From NCBI RefSeq assembly GCF_009669325.1, contig NZ_SZWE01000001.1, forward strand, positions 372,402-436,401: 64,000 nucleotides of DNA. Reading direction: 5' to 3'. Under the pieces are notes generated by a model, which made no database searches, was not told where the DNA came from, and saw only the letters and a list, made by a program, of their open reading frames with translations. The stretch is from Roseovarius bejariae (GTDB taxonomy: Bacteria; Pseudomonadota; Alphaproteobacteria; Rhodobacterales; Rhodobacteraceae). The position numbers and the translations under genes were made by a program. Positions 18,907 through 27,177 of this stretch are shown piece by piece (position 1 is the stretch's first letter; each line of letters opens with the position of its first letter).

Positions 18907-20394
18907 ATGAACGAGGTCGCAAGTTTCAACGCCACCGGCGCCGAGGTGCAGGACCCCGAAACAATGCCCCACTCGATCGAGGCCGAACAGCAATTGCTGG
19001 GCGCGCTTCTGACCAACAACGACGTCTATGACCGCGTCGCTTCGATCATCAAACCGCATCACTTCTACGATCCCGTCCACGAACGCATCTATGAAACCGC
19101 CGTGGCCCGCATCGCTAAGGGCAACCTCGCCTCGCCGGTCACGCTCAAGGCGTTCCTTGAGGATGACGAAGGGCTCAAGGAACTGGGCGGTCCGGCCTAT
19201 CTGGCGCGTCTGGCGGGCGCCGCCATTTCCGCCTTCGCCGTTCGCGATTATGCCCAGATGATCCACGACATGGCCGTACGCCGTGAATTGATCGCTCTGG
19301 GCCAGGAGATCGCGGGCAAGGCGATCCGCGCCGATGTCGACTCCGAGCCCAAGGATCAGATCGTCGAGGCCGAACAGAAGCTCTACAAACTCTCCGAACA
19401 GGGCCAATCGGAATCGGGTTTCCAAAGTTTCCTGCGCGCCGTCACCGATGCCGTGAATGTCGCCAACGCCGCCTATCAGCGCGACGGCGGGCTGGCCGGG
19501 GTCTCCACCGGCCTTATGGATATGGACAAGAAGCTCGGCGGGTTGCACAAGTCCGACCTGTTGATCCTCGCCGGTCGCCCCTCGATGGGGAAAACCTCAT
19601 TGGCCACGAACATTGCCTTCAACGTCGCCAAGGCCTATCGCAAGGGGACCCTGCCCGACGGCACCGAAGGCGCGGTCGATGGTGGCGTCGTGGGCTTCTA
19701 CAGCCTCGAAATGAGCGCCGAACAGCTGGCGGGCCGGGTGCTGGCCGAAGCCTCGGAAATTTCCTCGCACAAGATCCGCCAAGGCGACATGGACGAAAGC
19801 GAGTTCCGCCGCTTCGTCGAGGCCGCGAAAGACCTTGAATCCTGCCCGCTCTTCATCGACGACACCCCCGCCCTGCCCATCGCCCAATTGGCCGCCCGCG
19901 CACGGCGTTTGAAGCGTACCCATGGCCTGGACCTTCTGATCGTCGACTACCTTCAACTGATCCGCGGCACCTCCGACAACCGGGTGCAGGAAATCGCCGA
20001 GATTTCCATGGGCCTCAAGGCCATCGCCAAGGAACTCAACATTCCCGTCATCGCCCTCTCGCAGCTTTCGCGCCAAGTGGAAAGCCGCGACGACAAACGC
20101 CCACAACTTTCGGACCTGCGCGAATCCGGCTCGATCGAACAAGACGCCGACGTGGTGATGTTCGTCTTCCGAGAGGAATACTACGTCGAGCGCGAAAAAC
20201 CTTCGGACGAAAAGCTTGAAGAAATGGCCGCGTGGCAAGAACGCATGTCGCGCCTGCATGGCAAGGCCGAGGTTATCATCGGCAAACAGCGTCACGGCCC
20301 CATCGGCACCGTCGAACTGGCCTTCGAATCGCAGTTCACCCGCTTCGGCAACCTCGCCAAGCCTTGGCAGCAAGGCGACGATCAGGGGTTCTGA
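18907..20394 (+). CDS. dnaB: Replicative DNA helicase DnaB
   Basis: 495 residues. The N-terminal DnaB domain ([19 protein letters not shown]) binds primase. The RecA-like C-terminal domain has Walker [10 protein letters not shown], the H2 motif [10 protein letters not shown], and the late motifs [10 protein letters not shown] and [15 protein letters not shown]. No intein is present. RBS GGGGGACAAG precedes ATG 18907. Confidence 0.98.
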   Translation: MNEVASFNATGAEVQDPETMPHSIEAEQQLLGALLTNNDVYDRVASIIKPHHFYDPVHERIYETAVARIAKGNLASPVTLKAFLEDDEGLKELGGPAYLARLAGAAISAFAVRDYAQMIHDMAVRRELIALGQEIAGKAIRADVDSEPKDQIVEAEQKLYKLSEQGQSESGFQSFLRAVTDAVNVANAAYQRDGGLAGVSTGLMDMDKKLGGLHKSDLLILAGRPSMGKTSLATNIAFNVAKAYRKGTLPDGTEGAVDGGVVGFYSLEMSAEQLAGRVLAEASEISSHKIRQGDMDESEFRRFVEAAKDLESCPLFIDDTPALPIAQLAARARRLKRTHGLDLLIVDYLQLIRGTSDNRVQEIAEISMGLKAIAKELNIPVIALSQLSRQVESRDDKRPQLSDLRESGSIEQDADVVMFVFREEYYVEREKPSDEKLEEMAAWQERMSRLHGKAEVIIGKQRHGPIGTVELAFESQFTRFGNLAKPWQQGDDQGF

Positions 20395-20453
20395 GGGCAG
20401 GCGCACCGCCTTTTCTCTTGACCCCCCGGCGCAAGCTGTCAAAACCCACTGTC

Positions 20454-21491
20454 ATGAGTACCGCGACCCTTACGATTGACCTTGATGCGATCCGTGCCAA
20501 CTGGCGCGCGCTGGATGCCCTGATGACCGGCGAAACCGCGGGCGTGGTCAAGGCCGACGCCTATGGGCTGGGCGTGGGCAAAGTGGCCCGGGCCCTGGCC
20601 CGCGAAGGGGCCCGCAGCTTCTTTGTCGCCATGGCCGAAGAAGGCGCCGCCCTGCGGGCCGAGCTTGGCCCCGGCCCCGCAATCCACGTGTTTTCCGGCC
20701 ACATGGCGGGCGACGCCGATATGATCGGCGATTGCGATTTGATCCCGATGATCAACTCCATCGACCAGATGATCCGCCATGTCGAGGCCCTGCCCGGCCA
20801 TGCCTTCGGAGTACAACTCGATTCCGGCATGAATCGCCTTGGAATGGAACCCGCCGAATGGGCCGCCATGCGCGACGTGGCATTGGAGCAAACCCCGGCC
20901 CTTCTCATGTCGCATCTGGCCTGCGCCGATGAGCCCGACCACCCGATGAATGCCCAACAGTTGGACGCCTTTCGTGCCATGACAGCCGAAACGGGCGTGC
21001 CGCTGTCCTTTGCCAACACCGGCGGGATTCTTTTGGGCCCCGAATATCACTTTGACCTCGCCCGCCCCGGCATCGGCCTTTACGGCGGCCTGCCCTTTGC
21101 CGACGCATCCCCCGTGGTGACACTCGACATCCCGGTCATTCAATGCCGCGATCTCGCCCCCGGCGAAACCGTGGGCTACGGCAACAGCTTTACCGCCCCG
21201 CGCCAAATGCGCGTGGCCACCATCAGCGCGGGCTATGCCGATGGCATCCTCCGCGCCATGGGGCCGAAAACCAACCTTTGGGCCGAAGATGTGCCCTGCC
21301 CCATCGCGGGCCGTATCTCGATGGACCTGATCGGCGTCGATGTGACCGACCTGGGCTATGACCCCAAATCGCTTGAACTTCTGGGGCGGCACAATTCCAT
21401 CGACACGCTGGCCGACAACGCGGACACCATCGGTTATGAAATCCTGACCTCCCTTGGCAACCGCTATAGCCGCAGGTACCTGGGCGGATGA
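20454..21491 (+). CDS. alr: Alanine racemase
   Basis: 345 residues. Supplies D-alanine for peptidoglycan. The PLP-binding Lys is in [10 protein letters not shown] and the catalytic Tyr of the other subunit in ISAGYADG; substrate-pocket Met is in [16 protein letters not shown] 20454 is chosen; the frame is open through the dnaB end, but the upstream translation has no family match. The stop overlaps mlaE in ATGA. Confidence 0.97.
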   Translation: MSTATLTIDLDAIRANWRALDALMTGETAGVVKADAYGLGVGKVARALAREGARSFFVAMAEEGAALRAELGPGPAIHVFSGHMAGDADMIGDCDLIPMINSIDQMIRHVEALPGHAFGVQLDSGMNRLGMEPAEWAAMRDVALEQTPALLMSHLACADEPDHPMNAQQLDAFRAMTAETGVPLSFANTGGILLGPEYHFDLARPGIGLYGGLPFADASPVVTLDIPVIQCRDLAPGETVGYGNSFTAPRQMRVATISAGYADGILRAMGPKTNLWAEDVPCPIAGRISMDLIGVDVTDLGYDPKSLELLGRHNSIDTLADNADTIGYEILTSLGNRYSRRYLGG

Positions 21492-22273
21492 CTTGGGCCT
21501 TGCATCTTCTGGCCATGATCGGGCGCAGTGTTCTGGGCATGCTGGCCACCGTGGGCCGTGTGGCGATCTTTGCCGGACATACCATCAGCCACCTCTTTCG
21601 CCCCCCCTTCTACGCGCGCGAGTTCGGCCATGCCCTGATCCAGATCGGCTGGCTTTCGCTGCCCGTCGTGGGGATGACGGCGCTGTTCACCGGCGGCGCA
21701 CTGGCCCTGCAAATCTACGCTGGCGGCTCGCGCTTCAACGCCGAAACCGTGGTGCCCTCCATCGTCGCCATCGGCCTCACGCGGGAGCTTGGCCCGGTCC
21801 TGGGCGGTCTCATGGTCGCCGCGCGGGTGGCCTCCTCCATCGCGGCCGAGATAGGCACCATGAAGGTGACCGAACAGATCGACGCGCTGACCACACTGTC
21901 CACCAACCCGATGAAATACCTGACCCTGCCGCGGGTTCTGGCCGCCACGCTTGCCGTGCCGGTGCTGGTGGGCGTGGGCGATGTGATCGGGATCATGGGC
22001 GGCTTTCTTGTGGGCGTCGGGCGCTTGGATTTCGGCGCTGCCACCTACCTGCACAACACCATGGATTTCCTTGAAACATGGGATGTCGTTTCGGGCCTCA
22101 TCAAGGGTGCGGCTTTCGGCTTTATCGTGGCGTTGATGGGCTGCTACTACGGGATGCATTCTGGCCGCGGGGCACAGGGCGTGGGCCGCGCCACCAAGGC
22201 CGCGGTGGTCGCTGCCAGCGTGCTGATCCTCGCCTCCAACTACCTCCTGACAGAACTGTTTTTCTCGGCATGA
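21488..22273 (+). CDS. mlaE: MlaE-family lipid transport permease
   Basis: 261 residues, about five or six membrane segments. The MlaE signature is visible in [19 protein letters not shown] and [14 protein letters not shown]. It is the permease of an ABC system that moves phospholipids between the inner and outer membranes. It overlaps alr and mlaF in ATGA junctions, so the three are translated together. The MCE protein MlaD is not beside it. Confidence 0.94.
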   Translation: MTWALHLLAMIGRSVLGMLATVGRVAIFAGHTISHLFRPPFYAREFGHALIQIGWLSLPVVGMTALFTGGALALQIYAGGSRFNAETVVPSIVAIGLTRELGPVLGGLMVAARVASSIAAEIGTMKVTEQIDALTTLSTNPMKYLTLPRVLAATLAVPVLVGVGDVIGIMGGFLVGVGRLDFGAATYLHNTMDFLETWDVVSGLIKGAAFGFIVALMGCYYGMHSGRGAQGVGRATKAAVVAASVLILASNYLLTELFFSA

Positions 22274-23016
22274 TCGAACTCAAGGATGTCCATAAAGCCT
22301 TTGGCAGCAACCGGGTTCTTCGCGGGGTCGATCTGACGATTGAAACCGGCACCTCCATGGTGATCATCGGCGGCTCGGGCACCGGCAAATCCGTGGCGCT
22401 GAAATGCATCCTCGGCCTGATCCACCCTGACAGCGGCGAAATCACACTCGATGGCAAGGATGTCACCAAGGGCGACCGTGACGCTTTCCTCGCCCGGTTC
22501 GGGATGCTGTTTCAGGGCGGTGCGCTCTTCGATTCGCTGCCTGTTTGGCAAAATGTGGCCTTCCGCCTGCTGCGCGGGTCCCTGAAACGCCCCAAGGACG
22601 AGGCCCGCGAGATCGCCATCGAAAAGCTGCGCCGCGTCGGCCTCACACCCGAACAGGCCGATAAATTCCCTGCCGAGCTTTCGGGCGGCATGCAAAAGCG
22701 CGTCGGGCTGGCCCGCGCCATCGCCGCCGAGCCGGAAATCATCTTTTTCGATGAACCCACTACCGGGCTTGACCCGATCATGTCGGGTGTCATCAACGAC
22801 CTCATCCGCGAAATCGTGGTCGAGATGGGCGCCACCGCCATGACCATCACCCACGACATGACCAGCGTGCGCGCGATTGCCGATAATGTCGCCATGCTGC
22901 ATGACGGGGTGATCCAATGGACCGGCCCCGTGGGCGAGATGGACAATTCGGGCGATCCCTACCTCGATCAATTCATCCACGGCCGCGCCGAAGGCCCGAT
23001 CGAAGCGGTCCGCTGA
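22270..23016 (+). CDS. mlaF: MlaF-family ABC transporter ATPase
   Basis: 248 residues. Walker A GGSGTGKS, Q-loop LFQGGALFDSLPVWQNV (the residues after Gln are typical of MlaF), signature LSGGMQKRVGLARAI, Walker B IIFFDEPTTGLDP, H-loop THDM. Partner of MlaE. ATG 22270 overlaps the mlaE stop. Confidence 0.95.
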   Translation: MIELKDVHKAFGSNRVLRGVDLTIETGTSMVIIGGSGTGKSVALKCILGLIHPDSGEITLDGKDVTKGDRDAFLARFGMLFQGGALFDSLPVWQNVAFRLLRGSLKRPKDEAREIAIEKLRRVGLTPEQADKFPAELSGGMQKRVGLARAIAAEPEIIFFDEPTTGLDPIMSGVINDLIREIVVEMGATAMTITHDMTSVRAIADNVAMLHDGVIQWTGPVGEMDNSGDPYLDQFIHGRAEGPIEAVR

Positions 23017-23020
23017 GCCG

Positions 23021-23065
23021 CGTTTTCTTGCAAAGAAAACGGACCGAAATCTTTTCAAGATTTCG
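23021..23065. repeat. Twin perfect palindromes after mlaF
   Basis: Two back-to-back dyads: CGTTTTCTT-gca-AAGAAAACG (23021-23041) and CGAAATCTT-ttc-AAGATTTCG (23045-23065), four bases after the mlaF stop. A C-rich tract follows, not a T-run. The second resembles the dyad at 30789-30813 in being followed by a G/C-rich block. They may protect or end the mRNA. Confidence 0.6.
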
Positions 23066-23208
23066 ACGCCGCCCCCAAGTCTCGCAATCTTGCGGTTTTC
23101 CATTTCGGGTAACGCCGCTACCCTACCCGAGACGCCCCCTTGCAACATTGCTGCAATGATTGCTAATTAAACACGCGTTCAATTACATGCCGCCGGGAGG
23201 AGACGCAG

Positions 23209-24354
23209 ATGGATTTCGCCTTGAGTGAGGAGCAATCGGCCATTTTCGACATGGCCCATGCCTTCGGGCAGGACAATATCGCCCCCCATGCCCAAACGTG
23301 GGAACGCGAGGGCACCATCCCGAAAGAGCTTTGGCCACAGATCGCCGAACTGGGCCTTGGCGGCATCTATGTCAGCGAAGAGTCCGGTGGTTCCGGCCTC
23401 ACGCGGCTCGACTCCACCCTGATCTTCGAGGCCCTGTCGATGGCCTGCCCCTCGGTCGCGGCGTTTCTGTCGATACACAATATGTGCGCCAAGATGATCG
23501 ACACCTTCGGCAGCGACGAACTCAAATCGCGGGTTCTGCCCAAGGCGCTGACCATGGAAACCGTGCTCTCCTACTGCCTGACCGAACCCGGCTCGGGCTC
23601 GGACGCCTCGGCGCTCAAAACCAAGGCTGAACGCACCAACGAGGGCTATACCCTCAACGGCACCAAGGCGTTCATCTCTGGCGGCGGATACTCCGACGCC
23701 TACGTTGTCATGGTGCGCACCGGCGAAGATGGCCCCAAGGGCATCTCGACCGTCTACGTCGAGGACGGCACCCCCGGCTTGTCCTTCGGCGGGCTTGAGG
23801 ACAAGATGGGCTGGCGCAGCCAACCCACCGCCCAGGTACAATTCGACAATTGCAACATTTCTGCCGATAATCTGGTGGGCGAAGAGGGAAAAGGTTTCAC
23901 ATATGCGATGGCGGGCCTTGATGGCGGGCGTTTGAACATTTCCGCCTGCTCGCTTGGCGCGGCACAACAGGCGCTGAACATGACCCTGCAATACATGTCC
24001 GAGCGCAAGGCCTTCGGCAAATCCATCGATCAGTTCCAGGCCCTGCAATTCCGCCTTGCCGAAATGGAGATCGAACTGCAAGCCGCCAGAACCTTCCTGC
24101 GCCAAGCGGCGTGGAAGCTGGACCAAGGCGCACCGGATGCCACCAAGTTCTGCGCCATGGCCAAGAAATTCGTGACCGAGGCAGGCTCGAATATCGTCAA
24201 TCAATGCCTGCAACTGCACGGCGGCTATGGCTACCTTGCCGATTACGGAATCGAGAAACTAGTCCGCGATCTGCGCGTGCATGAAATCCTCGAAGGCACC
24301 AATGAGATCATGCGCCTGATCGTGGCCCGCCAACTGCTGGCAGAACAGAAATGA
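23209..24354 (+). CDS. Acyl-CoA dehydrogenase, probably isobutyryl-CoA dehydrogenase
   Basis: 381 residues. FAD-dependent acyl-CoA dehydrogenase with CLTEPGSGSDASALKT, the C-terminal base Glu in EGTNEIMRLIV, and QLHGGYGYLADYGIEK. The next two genes act on 3-hydroxyisobutyryl-CoA and 3-hydroxyisobutyrate, so isobutyryl-CoA from valine is the likely substrate. RBS GGGAGGAGA precedes ATG 23209. It overlaps the next gene in ATGA. Confidence 0.92.
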   Translation: MDFALSEEQSAIFDMAHAFGQDNIAPHAQTWEREGTIPKELWPQIAELGLGGIYVSEESGGSGLTRLDSTLIFEALSMACPSVAAFLSIHNMCAKMIDTFGSDELKSRVLPKALTMETVLSYCLTEPGSGSDASALKTKAERTNEGYTLNGTKAFISGGGYSDAYVVMVRTGEDGPKGISTVYVEDGTPGLSFGGLEDKMGWRSQPTAQVQFDNCNISADNLVGEEGKGFTYAMAGLDGGRLNISACSLGAAQQALNMTLQYMSERKAFGKSIDQFQALQFRLAEMEIELQAARTFLRQAAWKLDQGAPDATKFCAMAKKFVTEAGSNIVNQCLQLHGGYGYLADYGIEKLVRDLRVHEILEGTNEIMRLIVARQLLAEQK

Positions 24355-25394
24355 GCGATATTGATATCCGCATCACGGGCCGCGCCGGGCGCATCACCCT
24401 GACCCGGCCCAAGGCCCTCAATGCCCTCAGCTACGAGATGGCGCTTGAGATCGAAAAAGCGCTGGATGCCTGGGCCGAGAATGACGCGGTTGATCTGGTG
24501 GTGATCGACGCCGAGGGCGAGAAAGCCTTTTGCGCGGGCGGCGACATTCAAAAGCTTTATGAGACAGGCCGCGCCGGGGATTTCACCTATGGGCGCACCT
24601 TCTGGCGTGACGAATACCGCCTGAATGCCAAGATCGCCGAATACCCCAAACCCTATGTCGCCTTCATGCAGGGCTTTACCATGGGCGGCGGCGTCGGCAT
24701 TGCCTGCCACGGGTCGCACCGGATCGTTTGCGAAAGCAGCCAGATCGCCATGCCCGAGGTCGGCATCGGCCTTGTGCCGGATGTCGGAGGCTCGCTTCTC
24801 CTTGCCCGTGCGCCGGGGCGCGTGGGCGAATACCTTGGCACCACGGCGGCCCGGATGAGCGCGGGCGATGCGATTTATGCAGGCTTTGCCGATACATACG
24901 TCCCGGCTGAGGCATGGCCCGCCCTGATCGCTAAGCTCGAAGAGACCGGCGATACCGGCGTGATCGCGGAGGCCACGCAAACCCCACCCGACAGCCCGCT
25001 TGAAGCCAGACACGCACGGATCAACGCGCATTTCGGCGGGGATGGCCTGACCGACATCCTCAATTCCCTGCGCGCCGAGGATAGCGATTTCGCGGATGAC
25101 ACGCTCAAATCCATGTCCCGCAATTCGCCCCTGTCGATGACCTGTGCCATCGAAATGATCCACCGCCTGCGTGGCCCCGCTGCCGATATCCGCCGGGCGC
25201 TTGATCTGGAATATCGGTTTACCTTCCGCGCCATGGAACAGGGCGATTTTCTGGAAGGCATCCGCGCCGCCGTGATCGACAAGGATCGCGCGCCGCAATG
25301 GCAACACGGGCTCGATGCCCCACCCTCGCTGGCCGCAACGCAGATGTTGATGCCGCTGGGGCAAGACGCACTTTCATTCGACAAGGAAGGATAA
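24351..25394 (+). CDS. Enoyl-CoA hydratase/isomerase family, probable 3-hydroxyisobutyryl-CoA hydrolase
   Basis: 347 residues. The crotonase fold shows CAGGDIQKLYE, the oxyanion stretch GFTMGGGVGIACHG and the acid MPEVGIGLVPDVGGS. The long C-terminal ECH_2 part (SPLSMTCAIEMIHRLRG, LDLEYRFTFRAM) separates hydrolases of this type from short enoyl-CoA hydratases. It frees 3-hydroxyisobutyrate for MmsB. Confidence 0.9.
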   Translation: MSDIDIRITGRAGRITLTRPKALNALSYEMALEIEKALDAWAENDAVDLVVIDAEGEKAFCAGGDIQKLYETGRAGDFTYGRTFWRDEYRLNAKIAEYPKPYVAFMQGFTMGGGVGIACHGSHRIVCESSQIAMPEVGIGLVPDVGGSLLLARAPGRVGEYLGTTAARMSAGDAIYAGFADTYVPAEAWPALIAKLEETGDTGVIAEATQTPPDSPLEARHARINAHFGGDGLTDILNSLRAEDSDFADDTLKSMSRNSPLSMTCAIEMIHRLRGPAADIRRALDLEYRFTFRAMEQGDFLEGIRAAVIDKDRAPQWQHGLDAPPSLAATQMLMPLGQDALSFDKEG

Positions 25395-25397
25395 GCC

Positions 25398-26270
25398 ATG
25401 AAAATCGGGTTCATCGGACTGGGCAACATGGGCGGGCCAATGGCCGCCAACCTGGCCAAGGCGGGCCACGAGGTGACAGGATTCGACATGGCCGAGGTCA
25501 GCATCGAAGGCATTCAAATGGCCAACAGCGCCACCGAGGCCGCCAAGGGCGCGCAGGTGGTGATCACCATGCTGCCCAATGGTGACATCCTGCGCAAGGT
25601 CGCCGCCGAGGTGATCCCGGCCATGGACAAGGGCGCGGTGCTTCTGGATTGCTCCACCGTTGATGTGGACAGCGCCCGCGCCGTGGCCGAACAGGCACAG
25701 ACGGCCGGCCTTTCCGCCCTCGACGCGCCCGTGTCGGGCGGTGTCGGCGGCGCGCAGGGCGGCACGCTGACCTTCATGGTCGGCGGCGACGAGGCCGGGT
25801 TCGCCACCGCGAAAGAGCTGTTCGACATCATGGGCCAGAAGGCCGTGCATTGCGGCCCCTCGGGCAACGGCCAAGCCGCCAAGATCTGCAACAACATGAT
25901 CCTTGGCGCCACCATGATCGTCACCTGCGAGGCTTTCGCGCTGGCCGACAAGCTGGGCCTCGACCGTCAGGCGATGTTCGACGTGGTTTCCACCTCCTCT
26001 GGCTCCAGCTGGTCGATGAACACCTATTGCCCCGCGCCGGGGATCGGGCCGCAAAGCCCCTCGGACAACGATTATCAACCCGGCTTCGCCGCCGACCTGA
26101 TGCTCAAGGACCTGCGCCTTGCGCAAGCCGCCGCCGAGTCGGCAGATGCCGATACACCGCTTGGCGAGGCCGCGATGCGCCTCTATGCCCAGTTCGTCGA
26201 GGATGAAGACGGCAAGGGCCGCGATTTCTCGGCCATGCTGCCGCGCTTCGAGAAACGCGGCCGAAATTGA
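25398..26270 (+). CDS. mmsB: 3-hydroxyisobutyrate dehydrogenase
   Basis: 290 residues. NAD-dependent oxidation of 3-hydroxyisobutyrate to methylmalonate semialdehyde. The Rossmann motif GFIGLGNMGGPMAANL is at the start; DAPVSGGVGGAQGGTLTFMV and the catalytic Lys in GNGQAAKICNNM follow. It starts four bases after the hydrolase. mmsA, the next enzyme, is not in the window. Confidence 0.95.
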   Translation: MKIGFIGLGNMGGPMAANLAKAGHEVTGFDMAEVSIEGIQMANSATEAAKGAQVVITMLPNGDILRKVAAEVIPAMDKGAVLLDCSTVDVDSARAVAEQAQTAGLSALDAPVSGGVGGAQGGTLTFMVGGDEAGFATAKELFDIMGQKAVHCGPSGNGQAAKICNNMILGATMIVTCEAFALADKLGLDRQAMFDVVSTSSGSSWSMNTYCPAPGIGPQSPSDNDYQPGFAADLMLKDLRLAQAAAESADADTPLGEAAMRLYAQFVEDEDGKGRDFSAMLPRFEKRGRN

Positions 26271-26282
26271 TCTGCGTCATAT

Positions 26283-26319
26283 TCCGGAATGTATATTTAT
26301 CATTAATATACGTTCCGGA
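26283..26319. promoter_or_regulatory. Large operator-like inverted repeat upstream of DUF2892 gene
   Basis: Arms of 17 bases around a three-base centre: left TCCGGAATGTATATTTA, right (reverse complement) TCCGGAACGTATATTAA, with only two mismatches. The interior is AT-rich in a GC-rich genome, and no T-run follows. It lies 23 bases before ATG 26343, where a dimeric repressor could block transcription. The binding protein is unknown. Confidence 0.6.
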
Positions 26320-26342
26320 TACACCTTTTGGGGAGACGACAG

Positions 26343-26549
26343 ATGTTTAAAAAGAATATGGGAAGCGCCGACCGCGCGATCCGTGCGATTGTCGGCATTG
26401 TGCTGCTGATCCTCGCCTTCACTTCGCTGGCAGGCACGTGGGCTTGGATCGCCGGGATCGTGGGCGTGGTCCTTCTGGCCACCGCCGCCATGGGCTCCTG
26501 CCCGCCCTATACGCTACTGGGGATCAACACCTGCAAGAAGAAATCCTGA
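26343..26549 (+). CDS. DUF2892 (YgaP-type) small membrane protein
   Basis: 68 residues. MFKKNMGSADRAIRAIVGIV is the DUF2892 start; two hydrophobic segments follow, then CPPYTLLGINTCKKK. The domain also occurs at the C-terminus of the rhodanese YgaP and next to sulfide-responsive repressors in other bacteria. No rhodanese is beside it here. ATG 26343 is preceded by GGGGAGA. Confidence 0.85.
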   Translation: MFKKNMGSADRAIRAIVGIVLLILAFTSLAGTWAWIAGIVGVVLLATAAMGSCPPYTLLGINTCKKKS

Positions 26550-26580
26550 ACCTTCTCAGCCACCACATACCAAACAGCAG

Positions 26581-26606
26581 GGCCGCCCCCTTCGGGCGGC
26601 CTTTTT
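26581..26606 (+). terminator. Intrinsic terminator after the DUF2892 gene
   Basis: GGCCGCCC and GGGCGGCC form an eight-pair stem with a five-base loop followed by TTTTT. Confidence 0.9.
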
Positions 26607-26625
26607 CGTTCCCACACAGCCGTAA

Positions 26626-26742
26626 GAACAGCAGAACACTACCCAGACATATTCCCGCGTGGGCGACAACGTCTATCTCGTCGATCGTGACACAGGCGAA
26701 GTGCTGGAGCTTTTCGGAACCGTGGCGCTGGTGCCGGGCTGA
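26626..26742 (+). pseudogene. Possible 3' remnant of a small secreted-protein gene
   Basis: A 38-codon open stretch reads TYSRVGDNVYLVDRDTGEVL and on to GTVALVPG before a stop. It looks like the C-terminal end of an RcnB-like or DUF1236-like periplasmic protein, with a V-G-D-x-V-Y-L-V-D pattern. There is no start codon or ribosome site, and a terminator lies just upstream. I read it as a decayed gene fragment, with low confidence. Confidence 0.3.
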
Positions 26743-26743
26743 C

Positions 26744-27115
26744 TCAATCCGTCAACTCCAGACCAAGGTGGTCGATCAGTGACGCGCAATATCCGATCCA
26801 GTCACGGTAGTCCTGCGTCATGATATAGCGCATCCCCTTGGCATCCCATTTTTCCGCCTTGGCACTTGCCAGATCAGAGACATACCGTTCAGCGTTGCCA
26901 CGTCCTTCCTGGTGCGCGCGGGCCTGCGCGGCCACCAGCAACTTGTCCTTCGCCCGATCCAGCGCATAACCCTTGCCGTGGTTGGCCCGCTCCGGCTCGG
27001 CCCGGTTCGTGATCGTGAACAGCATGGCACAATCGACCAGACTTTCGCTGATGGGCTGCCCCGCCTGCAAAGGCGTTGCGGATAATGTCATGGCCAGACC
27101 TGCAATTAAACGCAC
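26744..27115 (-). CDS. Small exported protein of unknown function
   Basis: 123 residues. A signal peptide is visible (RLIAGLAMTLSATPLQA). GTG 27115 is chosen over the upstream start at 27136 because AGGAGG lies five bases before it and would otherwise be inside the coding region. The mature part has two Cys (VDCAMLF and IGYCASL) that could form a disulfide in the periplasm. I do not recognise a domain. Confidence 0.65.
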   Translation of the reverse strand: MRLIAGLAMTLSATPLQAGQPISESLVDCAMLFTITNRAEPERANHGKGYALDRAKDKLLVAAQARAHQEGRGNAERYVSDLASAKAEKWDAKGMRYIMTQDYRDWIGYCASLIDHLGLELTD

Positions 27116-27177
27116 AAAAACCTCCTGTCGTCGCACTCCGACAGGCTTACACTGACATTCCGGCCATTCTTGGGCAG

